64,000 bases of DNA from Saprospiraceae bacterium (lineage in GTDB: Bacteria; Bacteroidota; Bacteroidia; Chitinophagales; Saprospiraceae), in NCBI GenBank assembly GCA_016717265.1, contig JADKFX010000001.1, positions 682,001-746,000 of the forward strand, given 5' to 3'. This document shows positions 32,674 through 42,477 of the stretch, piece after piece. The notes under the pieces were generated by a model that worked only from the letters and a program-made list of their open reading frames with translations, was not told the DNA's origin and did no database searches. A program made the position numbers and the translations under genes. How positions within the stretch are numbered: the first letter of the stretch is position 1; each line of letters starts with the position of its first letter.

Positions 32674-34212
32674 ATGAGAATTCAACACAATCGTTTACTA
32701 ATTAATTTATTTAGTGTATTATTATTTTGCATTTTTATTAATTCTTTATCTGCGACAAGCTATCATGTAAGGAGTACCGGAAATGATAATTTTAATGGAC
32801 TTACATTCAGTACCTCATTTAAAACAATTCAAACGGCAACCAATAAGGTTGTAGCTGGCGACAGTGTTTTAGTATATGACGGAAATTATAAAGGATTTGA
32901 TCATTTTTATAAAAATAGTGGAACTGTAAATAATCCAATTGTTTATTTTGCAATGGGCAGCAATGTTATTATTAATCAAAGTTGTGGAAGAGGATTTGAC
33001 GGATTGAATATTGAAGGTTCTCATTTTATTGAAGTCAATGGATTTAAAGTTTACAGAATTGCAGATCAAAATGGAAGTGGTGAAGATGGAATACGCGCAG
33101 TTCTTGCAAATCACATTACAATTCGAAATTGTGAAGTGGATAGTTGTTATAGAGGAATATTTACAGGATATACGGATGACTTTTTAGCAGAAAATAATAT
33201 TTGTAAACGATCTTATGGTGAACATGGAATTTATGTATCTAATAATAGCGATCGGGTTATTGTTCGAAATAATATTTGCTTTGGAAACACAAAGGCTGCA
33301 GGGATTCAACTGAATCCAGATTTGGGTAGTGGCGCACCAGGAATTTCAGTGGATGTTAAAATTTATAATAATCTATGTTATAATAATCGAATAGGCTTAA
33401 ATCTACAGGGAATATATAATTCCTTAGTATATAATAATCTAATTTATAATAATGGATTATCCGGAGGAGGAAATGGAATGACTTTTTTCCATGGTGATGC
33501 TGCAACCGGATGCAAGAATGTAAAAGTGTACAATAATACAGTGGTAGTGCCATCGGCTTCTCAGTGGTGCATTCTGGCAATAGAAAGTGATAGTTTAGAA
33601 GTAATCAATAATATTTTATTAAGTGCATCTACTAAGGGTAGTTTAGATATTGAAACTACCTGTACTAATTATATAGGGAATTATAATTTGTTAAATGATA
33701 GAATTACTGTAAATCAAGGAAGTTCATATATCAACTTTGCAGAATGGCAGCGTTTGGGAAATGATTTGAATTCTATTTTAGTAAAGGACAACGCAACGGT
33801 ATTCACTAGTTTATTAAATCATGATTATCATTTGGCTCAGAATTCGGTTGCTTTAAATTCTGGAAGTGCAGTTGTTTTTTCTGTCGTTCTCAAGGATTTG
33901 GACGGAAACCTACGTCCACAGGGAACTTCATACGATATCGGATGTTACGAAACAAAAGGTGCAACAGGTTTAAAAGAAAGTTTTCAAGATCCTATTTATA
34001 AACCCATTTTTAATGGTTCTATTATGAGCTTTAGTAATTTGAAAGAAGGATACCTTGTTGAACTCTTTAATTTAAAGGGTCAAAGGATAGGGAGCGGTCT
34101 GCAATTTGAAACAAATTCTTTCGAAACGGGAATTTATATTTATCATATTATTTCTTTAAATACAAGACAAAGAATGGGTAGTGGGAAGTTATTTTTGGTA
34201 AGTTCAAATTAA
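32674..34212 (+). CDS. Secreted right-handed beta-helix protein with T9SS sorting domain
   Basis: 512 residues. A signal peptide (LINLFSVLLFCIFINSLSA) is followed by YHVRSTGNDNFNGLTFSTSFKTIQTA, the usual opening of parallel beta-helix proteins, then many short repeats such as VIVRNNICFGN, VKIYNNLCYNN and VYNNLIYNN (about residues 120-320), the rungs of a pectate-lyase-like helix. Residues about 440-512 form a type A T9SS C-terminal domain (LKEGYLVELFNLKGQRIGSG...GIYIYHII). It should be exported and cell-surface bound, perhaps acting on or binding polysaccharide. It is the first gene right of the island. Confidence 0.85.
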   Translation: MRIQHNRLLINLFSVLLFCIFINSLSATSYHVRSTGNDNFNGLTFSTSFKTIQTATNKVVAGDSVLVYDGNYKGFDHFYKNSGTVNNPIVYFAMGSNVIINQSCGRGFDGLNIEGSHFIEVNGFKVYRIADQNGSGEDGIRAVLANHITIRNCEVDSCYRGIFTGYTDDFLAENNICKRSYGEHGIYVSNNSDRVIVRNNICFGNTKAAGIQLNPDLGSGAPGISVDVKIYNNLCYNNRIGLNLQGIYNSLVYNNLIYNNGLSGGGNGMTFFHGDAATGCKNVKVYNNTVVVPSASQWCILAIESDSLEVINNILLSASTKGSLDIETTCTNYIGNYNLLNDRITVNQGSSYINFAEWQRLGNDLNSILVKDNATVFTSLLNHDYHLAQNSVALNSGSAVVFSVVLKDLDGNLRPQGTSYDIGCYETKGATGLKESFQDPIYKPIFNGSIMSFSNLKEGYLVELFNLKGQRIGSGLQFETNSFETGIYIYHIISLNTRQRMGSGKLFLVSSN

Positions 34213-34437
34213 TTTATTCATTCGGTAGATCTGTTCTGATTCAATTGCAATATTATTTTTTAAATTATTTTTAGTTTCAATTTATGCAATTCAGAAAATT
34301 GATTTTAAATCTTGCATCCAGTTAAAGTTTATTTTATTTGTCAATAAGATTTCTAAACCTCCTCCAAAGGAAACTTTATTTATCTGGACTATTGGACTTA
34401 TGTTTGTTTGGATAATCGTGGATTCTTCTATAATTCG

Positions 34438-34445
34438 TATCTTTG
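34438..34445 (+). promoter_or_regulatory. Bacteroidota -7 element before the LpxD-like gene
   Basis: TATCTTTG is an exact TAnnTTTG 56 bases before the ATG at 34502. A -33 TTTG occurs at 34407-34410, but the 27-bp gap is longer than the usual 19-21 bp. Confidence 0.45.
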
Positions 34446-34501
34446 CAGTTTAAGAACAGAATGAAATTTCTATTTTGTAAAAATTTAATTTAGCAAAGTA
34501 C

Positions 34502-35392
34502 ATGTATAATTATAATGACATTCAAAATTGTTTAAAAGATAGTTTTAAAATACTTGGCGATCCTCAACATATCCAATTTGATAATGCCAAATCTTTGACG
34601 GATGCAAATTCCTTTTCAATTTGCTGGTTAAGACCTGGAATTTCAAATCGTGAAACACTTATTGATGAAAATCAATGTAAAGTATTTATATGTTCTGAAC
34701 AAGAAGAGTTCAGAGAAAGGAAAGACAAAGTAATCATTTTAGTTGATAATCCGCGATTGCGATTTCTTCAATTGGTCAGACAATTATTTGTAAAGCCGAA
34801 TACTTATGGAATTCATCCAACAGCAATCATTCATGAGGAAGCTCAAATTTCTTCTAAAGTTTATATTGGTCCGAACTGTATCATTGGAAAATGTATTATA
34901 GGTGATGATGTTGTTATATATGGAAATTGTTATTTGTTTGATGATGTGCAAATCGGAAATCATACTACGATTATGCCAAACAGTACAATTGGTGGAATTG
35001 GATTTGGGTATGAACGAAATGCAGATTCTGAATTTGAATTATTTCCACACTTAGGTGGTGTAATTGTAGAAGATCACGTAGATATTGGTGCAAATACCTG
35101 TATCGATAGGGGGACTTTGGGGAATACAATTATTAAAAGTGGTACTAAGATTGACAATTTGGTGCATATTGCGCACAATGTAGTAATCGGTAAAAATTGC
35201 GCTGTAATTGCATTGGCTATGATTGGAGGTAGTACTGTAATCGGAGATAATTGTTGGGTCGCACCAGCATCTACATTAAGAGATGGCATTAAAATCGGTA
35301 CCGGATCTACCATTGGGATTGGGGCATTAGTATTAAAAGAGATCCCAGACAATGAAACCTGGATAGGTGTTCCAGCTAAAAAGTATATTTAG
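34502..35392 (+). CDS. LpxD-like UDP-sugar N-acyltransferase (left-handed beta-helix)
   Basis: 296 residues. The N-terminal 95 residues are a small uridine-binding-like domain; then hexapeptide repeats begin at GIHPTAIIHEEAQISSKVYIGPNCIIG. GGIGFGYERNADSEFELFPHLGGVIVEDHVDIGANTCIDRGTLGNTIIKSGTKIDNLVHIAHNVVIGKN is the LpxD signature, with the catalytic His in VHIAHNVVIG. It is shorter than LpxD of lipid A synthesis (about 340), so it may be a second, LpxD-like acyltransferase for a surface polysaccharide. The glycosyltransferase gene 49 bp downstream supports this. Confidence 0.82.
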   Translation: MYNYNDIQNCLKDSFKILGDPQHIQFDNAKSLTDANSFSICWLRPGISNRETLIDENQCKVFICSEQEEFRERKDKVIILVDNPRLRFLQLVRQLFVKPNTYGIHPTAIIHEEAQISSKVYIGPNCIIGKCIIGDDVVIYGNCYLFDDVQIGNHTTIMPNSTIGGIGFGYERNADSEFELFPHLGGVIVEDHVDIGANTCIDRGTLGNTIIKSGTKIDNLVHIAHNVVIGKNCAVIALAMIGGSTVIGDNCWVAPASTLRDGIKIGTGSTIGIGALVLKEIPDNETWIGVPAKKYI

Positions 35393-35441
35393 ATGATTTC
35401 AATTTTAAAATTCTAAATTATCAAAAGACGAACAGTAGCGA

Positions 35442-36527
35442 ATGAAAAATCGATTGCTAATTAAACTATTATATGCTCCTTATAATATAGCTTCTATGCC
35501 TGCTGTTACCATGGATTATCTTAATCAAAGAGATGACATTCTGGCAAAAGGAGTTTCTATTGAAGATCATCATTTTACAAATTACGGTAAGGATAAAAAA
35601 AAATATTGGAAGACATTTAATGTATATACAAATTTATCGAACCCAATTTCCTTTATACGTAATTTACTGAAAGCTGAATATTATTTAATCAAAAGAATAT
35701 TATGGGCAGATATAATCATTTGGCAATGGGATACTAAAGTTTATCTACCGCATTACTTTTTAATTTGGATACTTAAAAAACCTATTTTAATCGAGTGGGT
35801 TGGAAGTGATATTCGAATTCCTGAAATTGTTATTGCGAATAGCCCGTTTTACAAAAGCGAACTAGAAAATGGCAATTATACATACACTAAAGAATCGTAT
35901 AAGCGAAGTTTATCGATTCAAAGAAAATTTAAATTTTTAAATGCAATTCCTCTGGTAGCACCAGAAATGAGTTTGTTTTTGGATCGAAGTTTATTTCCTG
36001 AATTTTACCTAATGTACCAACGCATTCGTGTTGAAGACTATCAAGTGAAGTATCCGGATTTAAATTGCAAAATACCTGTCATCGTTCATGCACCAAGTGC
36101 AACTGGTGGAAAAGGAACTCGTTTTGTTAGAATCGCAATTGAGAATTTAAAATTAAAATATGATTTTAAGTATATAGAAATTATTAATAAAACACACGAA
36201 GAAGCAATTCTTGCAATTGCCGGAGCAGATATTTTTTTAGATCAGTTTTTAGTAGGTTCTTACGGAGCCGCTTGTTGTGAAGCGATGGCTATGGGAAAAC
36301 CTGCTTTTTGTTATTTAATTGAACCGGTTATTGAATTATTACCTAAGGAATGTCCGATAGTGAATGCAAATCCGGATACACTTGAATCCATATTGAAGGA
36401 ATATTTGATGGATTCTAATTTAAGGTATCAAACAGGAGTTCGATCCAGAACGTATGTTGAAAACTATCACGAAGCAGGACGTGTAACAACGAAGTTAGTA
36501 GCGCTCATAAAAAAAATACTTTATTAA
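35442..36527 (+). CDS. Glycosyltransferase (GT4-like)
   Basis: 361 residues. The C-terminal half has VIVHAPSATGGKGTRFVRIAIENL, then EEAILAIAGADIFLDQFLVGSYGAACCEAMAMGKPAFCYLIE, the acidic/glycine donor-binding region of GT-B enzymes. The N-terminal half (YAPYNIASMPAVTMDYLNQR, LKAEYYLIKRILWADIIIWQWDT, ILIEWVGSDIR) is an acceptor-binding Rossmann domain. It lies 49 bp after the LpxD-like gene on the same strand, suggesting a two-gene polysaccharide or glycolipid unit. Donor sugar unknown. Confidence 0.78.
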   Translation: MKNRLLIKLLYAPYNIASMPAVTMDYLNQRDDILAKGVSIEDHHFTNYGKDKKKYWKTFNVYTNLSNPISFIRNLLKAEYYLIKRILWADIIIWQWDTKVYLPHYFLIWILKKPILIEWVGSDIRIPEIVIANSPFYKSELENGNYTYTKESYKRSLSIQRKFKFLNAIPLVAPEMSLFLDRSLFPEFYLMYQRIRVEDYQVKYPDLNCKIPVIVHAPSATGGKGTRFVRIAIENLKLKYDFKYIEIINKTHEEAILAIAGADIFLDQFLVGSYGAACCEAMAMGKPAFCYLIEPVIELLPKECPIVNANPDTLESILKEYLMDSNLRYQTGVRSRTYVENYHEAGRVTTKLVALIKKILY

Positions 36528-36587
36528 TAAGTGCTAAATTTTTTTAAAATATACATATAGATGTTATTTAGCTGGATATACAATCGT

Positions 36588-38147
36588 TTATTTTCCTATC
36601 ATAAGATCTCTGGAAGAAATCAATTTATGATCTAAAAATAACCGAATTTGATAAATTCCATTTGCTAGATTTATTGCATTTAAATCTATACTTTCTATAT
36701 ATTTACCATAGCCTCGTTTTTGGCCAGAAATAATATCTACTACTTTAATACCTTGTGAATTGTAAATAGACAAATCGACAGTTTTAGATTCGTGAAGTTT
36801 AAAAGAAACAAACTCGATATAATTTGCAGGATTTGGAAAATTTTCAAATTCTAAATTTGAATTCGATAATACCGTTTGAGTTGTTTCTGTAATAAGTTCA
36901 TTTGCATTTATTAAATGAGTCCAAATACTTAAACTTCCATTATGTAATCGCGTCCAAATGGGTCTAATAATTCCATTAGATACTGTAATATTATTATAGT
37001 CTCCAAAAAAAATATTTTCATTTGGTATAAATGGTGATTCGCTAATTCTTTTATTTATAAATGATTTTCCACCATCTTTGGATACCGCTAAATAAACATC
37101 GGTTGATAGATCATTATAGGCTCTTCGATCATAAAAAACAAAATATAAATATCCTGTAGTTTGATCAATGGTCATCCAAGTAAAAAATTGGTGTTTCTGA
37201 CTTGCATCAGTGTTTACTTTTGTTGGAGTTGACCAGTTTTTTCCTTGATCTGTCGATTTGGATAGCCAAACATCTGTATTTCCAATACCATTTCGTTGAT
37301 CTGTCCAATTTATATAGATAGTCCCTTTATTCGGACCATCACTTAAATCACATGCAGTAATTGGAAGTCCGTTGCAACGATAGATTCCTGGAATTACATA
37401 ATCCCAACCGCCAGGTATTGAGTCAACAAATAAATCATTCGGAAGCCAGGTATTTCCTGCGTCTTCTGATTTGTTGAAACGGATACCCTGTGGTCCTGCC
37501 CAAGCTACATAAACCTCTCCATTTGGTCCAACACAGGGGACTGCACCTTCTACGGTTTGATCCCTATCCAAACAATCTCCTGCTACTGTATTAATTCGTT
37601 TTGGTGTAGACCAGCTAATTCCATTATCTATAGATTTGGAAAACAAAATGATACTGCTATCTTTTGGATTGGTACTTGAATAGGAATCAAATTGTGTCCA
37701 GGTCATATAGATTGTATTATTCCTAGGATCCAAGGCAGTCCAATGTTTATCCTGATCTTTATTTCCATTTAAACCAGTAAAGGAACCATCAGACCAATTC
37801 AATCCGGCATCTGTTGTTTTCTGACAAACAATACGGTCAATCCAGTTGCCCGAAGGTGGATTGGATAAATGAAAAAAGTAAAATGCACCTGCTGTATCTA
37901 CTAATAAAACGGGATCTCCCCAAACGCCATGGCTTGATGTAAGTCTATGCGTTGACCAGGTTCTTCCTGTGTCCTTACTTATAAAGTAATTATTGAGATT
38001 GGATGCAGCAAGGATTACATTAGGTTTTTTTGGATCTATTATAATAGTTGGTTCGTTTGGATTATTTTCATTGCTGATCAATATATTTTGTCCAAAACAC
38101 CATTCTCCCAAAATTAAAATTAATAAAAATAGACCTGTTGATTTCAT
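36588..38147 (-). CDS. BNR/Asp-box repeat exo-sialidase-like protein with T9SS sorting domain
   Basis: About 519 residues from Met9 of the longest frame (ATG at 38147), which begins a clean signal peptide (MKSTGLFLLILILGEWCFGQ). At least six Asp-box motifs of the S-x-D-x-G-x-x-W type are visible: SKDTGRTWST, TTDAGLNWSD, SIDNGISWST, SEDAGNTWLP, STDQGKNWST and SKDGGKSF, making a six-bladed propeller of the sialidase/BNR superfamily. Catalytic sialidase residues were not confirmed. The last 75 residues (NFPNPANYIEFVSFKLHE...GIYQIRLFL) are a T9SS sorting domain. Cell-surface or secreted. Confidence 0.82.
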   Translation of the reverse strand: MKSTGLFLLILILGEWCFGQNILISNENNPNEPTIIIDPKKPNVILAASNLNNYFISKDTGRTWSTHRLTSSHGVWGDPVLLVDTAGAFYFFHLSNPPSGNWIDRIVCQKTTDAGLNWSDGSFTGLNGNKDQDKHWTALDPRNNTIYMTWTQFDSYSSTNPKDSSIILFSKSIDNGISWSTPKRINTVAGDCLDRDQTVEGAVPCVGPNGEVYVAWAGPQGIRFNKSEDAGNTWLPNDLFVDSIPGGWDYVIPGIYRCNGLPITACDLSDGPNKGTIYINWTDQRNGIGNTDVWLSKSTDQGKNWSTPTKVNTDASQKHQFFTWMTIDQTTGYLYFVFYDRRAYNDLSTDVYLAVSKDGGKSFINKRISESPFIPNENIFFGDYNNITVSNGIIRPIWTRLHNGSLSIWTHLINANELITETTQTVLSNSNLEFENFPNPANYIEFVSFKLHESKTVDLSIYNSQGIKVVDIISGQKRGYGKYIESIDLNAINLANGIYQIRLFLDHKLISSRDLMIGK

Positions 38148-38208
38148 AACCAAAATAATCGTGAAGGTCAAAATTAATCAATAAAGTGATTTAAATAATT
38201 AAATGCAT

Positions 38209-39267
38209 TTAGTCAAAGAGATTTAGTTGTTTTGCAAATGATTGTTCGTGTTCCAGCAACCATTTTTTTCTCCATAATCCGCCTCCATATCCTGTCAATT
38301 GTCCATTCGAACCAATAACTCGGTGACAGGGAATAAGAATAGCAATTTTATTCATACCATTCGCATTGGCTACAGCCCGAACGGCATCAGGTTTCATTAA
38401 ACTATTTGCTTGTTTCTGATAGGATCTTGTTGTTCCGTAGGAGATCGTTTGTAAAAGTTTCCAAACTTCTTTTTGAAATTCAGTTCCATACAAACTTAAG
38501 GGTACATTAAAGACTTTTCGCTGACCTTCAAAATATTCTTTTAATTCCTGACGAAGAAATGGAAAATAAATGTTTTCACCATATATAATTGTCGCATTAA
38601 ATTTTTTAGTAAAATTTTTAAATTCCGATTCTAACATTTTGCGATCTGAAAATTCTAACAAGCAGATACCTTTATCATCTGCACCTGCAAATAAGGTTCC
38701 AAGTGGGGAATCTATTCTACATATATCAATAATCATTTGCCGTTTAGTTTGTGATGGTGACACGCCAAAAATAGATTTGAAACGATCATTAAAGCCACTG
38801 ATTGATTCGTATCCAGAGGAAAATGCTGTATCTGTGATCGGATTCCCTTTTTGAATTTTCTTAAATGCAGAATTTATTCGATGCATTCGTTGATAAGCAT
38901 GAAATGTTATTCCATGATTTTTTAAAAACCAACGTCGAATAGTATTAGGATCAAATCCTTTTTGCTTCAAATCCCAATCTTTAAATTTTATACCTGGATC
39001 TTTATGAAATACCTCCAACAATTCCTTGATTTTAAAGGGAGTCTTATCTAAACACTCTAAAGGATTACAAATTTTGCAAGGTCTATAGCCATTTAGGATT
39101 GCTTCTTTAGTATTTTGGAAGTATTCCACATTTTCTGATTTCGGCTTTTTGGCTGTGCAAGATGGGCGACAAAAAATTCCAGTCGTTTTAATTGCAGCAA
39201 TAAAGGACCCTTCAAAAGTGCGATCTTTCTCGACTAAAGCTTTATACATTCTGGTTTTTGTGAGCAT
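38209..39267 (-). CDS. ada: Bifunctional Ada: methylphosphotriester-DNA sensor and O6-methylguanine-DNA methyltransferase
   Basis: 352 residues in the full Ada order. The N-terminal zinc domain holds Cys33, Cys37, Cys64 and Cys67 (GIFCRPSCTAKKP, RPCKICNP), with Cys33 the likely methyl acceptor. An AraC-type helix-turn-helix follows at about 90-175 (SGYESISGFNDRFKSIFGVSPSQ). The C-terminal methyltransferase carries IPCHRVIGSNGQLTGYGGG with the suicide Cys314. It repairs alkylated DNA and activates its own regulon once methylated. A near-perfect promoter lies immediately upstream. Confidence 0.95.
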   Translation of the reverse strand: MLTKTRMYKALVEKDRTFEGSFIAAIKTTGIFCRPSCTAKKPKSENVEYFQNTKEAILNGYRPCKICNPLECLDKTPFKIKELLEVFHKDPGIKFKDWDLKQKGFDPNTIRRWFLKNHGITFHAYQRMHRINSAFKKIQKGNPITDTAFSSGYESISGFNDRFKSIFGVSPSQTKRQMIIDICRIDSPLGTLFAGADDKGICLLEFSDRKMLESEFKNFTKKFNATIIYGENIYFPFLRQELKEYFEGQRKVFNVPLSLYGTEFQKEVWKLLQTISYGTTRSYQKQANSLMKPDAVRAVANANGMNKIAILIPCHRVIGSNGQLTGYGGGLWRKKWLLEHEQSFAKQLNLFD

Positions 39268-39276
39268 TTTTTACTG

Positions 39277-39307
39277 CAAAATTAGAAGGTATGATCACCG
39301 AAAGCAA
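39277..39307 (-). promoter_or_regulatory. Bacteroidota-type promoter for ada
   Basis: On the minus strand, TTG (39307-39305) is followed after exactly 20 bp by TAATTTTG (39284-39277), matching TTTG-N20-TAnnTTTG with one change in the -33 box. Only nine bases separate it from the ATG, so the leader is very short. Confidence 0.6.
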
Positions 39308-39329
39308 CCGAAAAATTAACAGGTATTTT

Positions 39330-40283
39330 TTAATTAAAACCCCAGGATTCAATTTTTGAAGGTTTATGAGATTTTAAGTGCTCGTACATGATTTCAAAAT
39401 TAGTTGTTTTTATTTTTAAATTCTTTCCCAGCTTCACAACATATCCTGTAAGTGATTCTAATTCAGTTTGATTTCCATTTTGAAAATCTGAATGCATGGA
39501 TGATGTTGCTTCTTTTGGTAAGGATTTTATTCTTTTTAAAATAGTATCATTGATATCAAGTGAAATCGGTATACCTTTTTGATTTGCTAAGAGTTTCAAT
39601 TCTTCAACTAATAAAAACAAGGTATCGATATTTTTTGATTCTGTGCAAAATTCACCAATAGTTTTATTTAAAAAAGAAGTTAGTGTTGCAACTGGTGAAA
39701 TGAATAGAAATTTTTCCCAAATTTGTTGGTCTATTTGGCTGGTATATTTTGCGTTTATATTGGCATTTACTAAAATCTGTTCCAATGGATTCAAGGATTC
39801 TTGATTTCCATTCTGCGTACCAAAGAAAATATTATGAAAACCTCCGGATTCCTTAACTATACCAGGAGCAATTAATCGGGAAACAATATAGATACAAGCT
39901 TTACAAATTTCTGAAGCCGGGTAAGCGGATTTAAGTTTTTCATAACTATCAAGTCCATTTGAAAGCGATAGTAATTTGGTATTTTTATTAATATTGTTTT
40001 TTAGAAGTATTAAACTTTCATTTAAATGATATGATTTTGTACAAAATAGAATTATATCAAAATAGCCTAAACCAATCGGATCATCGGTTATCAAATGAGG
40101 ATTTACAAGGAAATTTTCATGTTTTGTTTCCAATTGCAAACCGGTTTCTTGAATTCTTTTTTTATGCTCACCCCTACAAATAAATGTAATTTCAATATTT
40201 CCGGAATTTTTATATTTATGAGCCAGGAGTCCACCAATAAATCCACCAACACCACCTAAACCAACAATAGCAATTCGAATCAT
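39330..40283 (-). CDS. panE: 2-dehydropantoate 2-reductase-like protein (ketopantoate reductase)
   Basis: 317 residues. The N-terminal Rossmann motif IRIAIVGLGGVGGFIGGLLA binds NADP(H). FCTKSYHLNES supplies the catalytic-site Lys, and the C-terminal domain has IDQQIWEKFLFISPVATLTSFLNKTIGEF, the ketopantoate-reductase helix. It should reduce ketopantoate to pantoate for coenzyme A synthesis, though paralogues of this family act on other 2-keto acids. It lies 16 bases after the S9 peptidase gene and may share its transcript. Confidence 0.85.
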   Translation of the reverse strand: MIRIAIVGLGGVGGFIGGLLAHKYKNSGNIEITFICRGEHKKRIQETGLQLETKHENFLVNPHLITDDPIGLGYFDIILFCTKSYHLNESLILLKNNINKNTKLLSLSNGLDSYEKLKSAYPASEICKACIYIVSRLIAPGIVKESGGFHNIFFGTQNGNQESLNPLEQILVNANINAKYTSQIDQQIWEKFLFISPVATLTSFLNKTIGEFCTESKNIDTLFLLVEELKLLANQKGIPISLDINDTILKRIKSLPKEATSSMHSDFQNGNQTELESLTGYVVKLGKNLKIKTTNFEIMYEHLKSHKPSKIESWGFN

Positions 40284-40299
40284 AAAATGGAATTGTATT

Positions 40300-42348
40300 T
40301 TACTTCAAATATTTTTCTAACCATGCATGTACTTCCTGATAAAAAAAGCGACTGTTTTCGGCTTTTAGAATCCAATGATTTTCTTCTGGAAAAACGATTA
40401 ATTTGCTTGGTACTTTTTGACGTTGTAAAACATGCCAATTTTCAATAGAATTGTTGAGTGGAACACGATAATCTAATTCACCCACGGTAACTAACATAGG
40501 CGTTTTAAATTTGCTGGCATAATAGTATGGATTTTGTTCTTTCCAGATTTTAGAGTCCTGCCAAGGTACTCCCCCATTCATTACCTCCCTACCAAAAATA
40601 GCATCACTCGTTCCCCATTGAGATATACTATTTACTAATCCGGCATGACTGATCAGACATTTATAATGAGTCGTTGTGGCTTGTAGCCAGTTTGCAAGGT
40701 GACCTCCATAACTTGCTCCACCAGCAGCTTGTAAAGTTCCATCTATAAATGGAAACCTGGTTATTGCATCTTTTGCGGCTTCATTTATTTCAAGACCAGG
40801 ACCATTAAAAGGATCATATTGTATTTCTTGTGAAAACTTTTCCCCGTAGCCAGTTGAACCTGTGAAATCGGTTAATAATAATACATAGCCAGGTTTAGAT
40901 AATAATTGATAATTCCAACGATACGACCAGTTTTCTTTCCATGAACCCGCGGGTCCTCCATGAATGACAACAAATAGAGGGTATTTTTTATCTGAATTAA
41001 ATCCAGCTGGTTTTACTAATAGACTTCTTATTTTTTTTCCACGAGATGAATTAAACCAAATGGGTTCTGCTTCCTTTAAATCAAGTTTTGATAATTTATC
41101 TGTATTGAAGTTAGTTAAAAAATTAAAACTGCCATCTTCATTCAGTTTAACGATTTCAGGAGGCATCATACTAGATTCATGGCTTGCTATAATCAAGGGT
41201 TTATCATTCGTAGAAACGCTTATATTATTGAAACAGCCAGTCGGCGTTTTGGTCAATAATGTCATTGAGGAACCATCTAAGGAAAACGAATAAAGTAAAT
41301 CCCGACCTTGGTTTTCTGCACTTATAAAAACTTGAGTTTTAGAAAGGACTACATTGTTAATTGGCCGATCTAAGTTTTCGCAAATATTTCTTTTATTTAT
41401 CATTTTAGGAAAATCAAATCGCACCAAATTATTTTGATTATAAACCTTGTTATTATTATTTGTGCTGCTAAAACAAAATAAATAGTTACCATCTAAACTA
41501 ACTATAGGATTTCCATAATCAAGTTTGTCTGAAGTTAATTGAATGGCATCACTTCCATTTATGGAAACGGAATACAATTGAGAAATGGGTTCTTGATATG
41601 CACTGGTATTGCTTTGAGTAGTAGCGGAAAAAATAATAGATTTACTGTCTGCAGTCCAGCAAGAGCCAGCATAACTAAAACCTTCTAATTTACTAATACT
41701 TACCTCCGTGAAAATATTTCTTGCTGTACTATCTGGTGAAAGGTTTTGAATATAGAGATGATTTTGTTTTTCATCATTCCATTTATCCCAGTTTCTTATC
41801 GGGAATGAAGTATAAACTCTGGCCTTATATTTGATTTTCTTTTTTTCTTCTATCATTTTTTTATTGGTTGAATCCGCATAACATTGCGGATAAATTGAAC
41901 TTGAGAATAGAATATAATTTCCATCCGGACTCCATTTTGGTGATGAAGCACCACTAGATAGCTTTGTTAGTTTTTGAGCTTCGCCACCATCCTTAATGTT
42001 TAAGATATAAATCTGAGTTTCTTCTTCTCCATCGCGCTTAGCTGAAAATGCAATTTTTGAACCATCCGGACTCCAGGTATATCCATTTTCTCCAGTTTTA
42101 CCAGCTGTAAGTTTACGAGCTGTTAATGCACCAGATGTGGAAACGATCCATAAATCATTAATCTGTTCTTTTTCATCATAGGAAGGTTCTGTTACATTAA
42201 AAACCGCCCATTTCCCATCAGGACTGATGGCAGGTGCGCCAACCCGTTTTAACAGCCACATATCTTCATGTGTAATAGGTTTTTTCTCTTGCGCTTTCAC
42301 ATTTAGAACCAGGAGCTGGCATAGAATTAAAATAGAATATATTTTCAT
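40300..42348 (-). CDS. S9-family prolyl oligopeptidase-like serine peptidase
   Basis: 682 residues with a signal peptide (IYSILILCQLLVLNVKAQ), so periplasmic. The first 400 residues are a WD/TolB-like propeller (AISPDGKWAVFNVTEP, YTWSPDGSKIAFSAKRDGE, PKWSPDGNYILFSS). The C-terminal alpha/beta-hydrolase domain has the triad Ser546 in AAGGASYGGHLANW, Asp626 in VGELDYRVPL and His658 in EENHWI. The nucleophile elbow is the dipeptidyl/acyl-aminoacyl peptidase form. It probably releases N-terminal di- or tripeptides or acyl amino acids from imported peptides. Confidence 0.92.
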   Translation of the reverse strand: MKIYSILILCQLLVLNVKAQEKKPITHEDMWLLKRVGAPAISPDGKWAVFNVTEPSYDEKEQINDLWIVSTSGALTARKLTAGKTGENGYTWSPDGSKIAFSAKRDGEEETQIYILNIKDGGEAQKLTKLSSGASSPKWSPDGNYILFSSSIYPQCYADSTNKKMIEEKKKIKYKARVYTSFPIRNWDKWNDEKQNHLYIQNLSPDSTARNIFTEVSISKLEGFSYAGSCWTADSKSIIFSATTQSNTSAYQEPISQLYSVSINGSDAIQLTSDKLDYGNPIVSLDGNYLFCFSSTNNNNKVYNQNNLVRFDFPKMINKRNICENLDRPINNVVLSKTQVFISAENQGRDLLYSFSLDGSSMTLLTKTPTGCFNNISVSTNDKPLIIASHESSMMPPEIVKLNEDGSFNFLTNFNTDKLSKLDLKEAEPIWFNSSRGKKIRSLLVKPAGFNSDKKYPLFVVIHGGPAGSWKENWSYRWNYQLLSKPGYVLLLTDFTGSTGYGEKFSQEIQYDPFNGPGLEINEAAKDAITRFPFIDGTLQAAGGASYGGHLANWLQATTTHYKCLISHAGLVNSISQWGTSDAIFGREVMNGGVPWQDSKIWKEQNPYYYASKFKTPMLVTVGELDYRVPLNNSIENWHVLQRQKVPSKLIVFPEENHWILKAENSRFFYQEVHAWLEKYLK

Positions 42349-42477
42349 ATTTATAAAATTGATATTAATTTATTTTTTTATTTAATGCTGCGAAACTACT
42401 TACAAAATTCATAATGATGCTTCCTAAATTAGTATTGAACAGATAGATTCTTGATTGATATTTTACATGTGCTGAAT

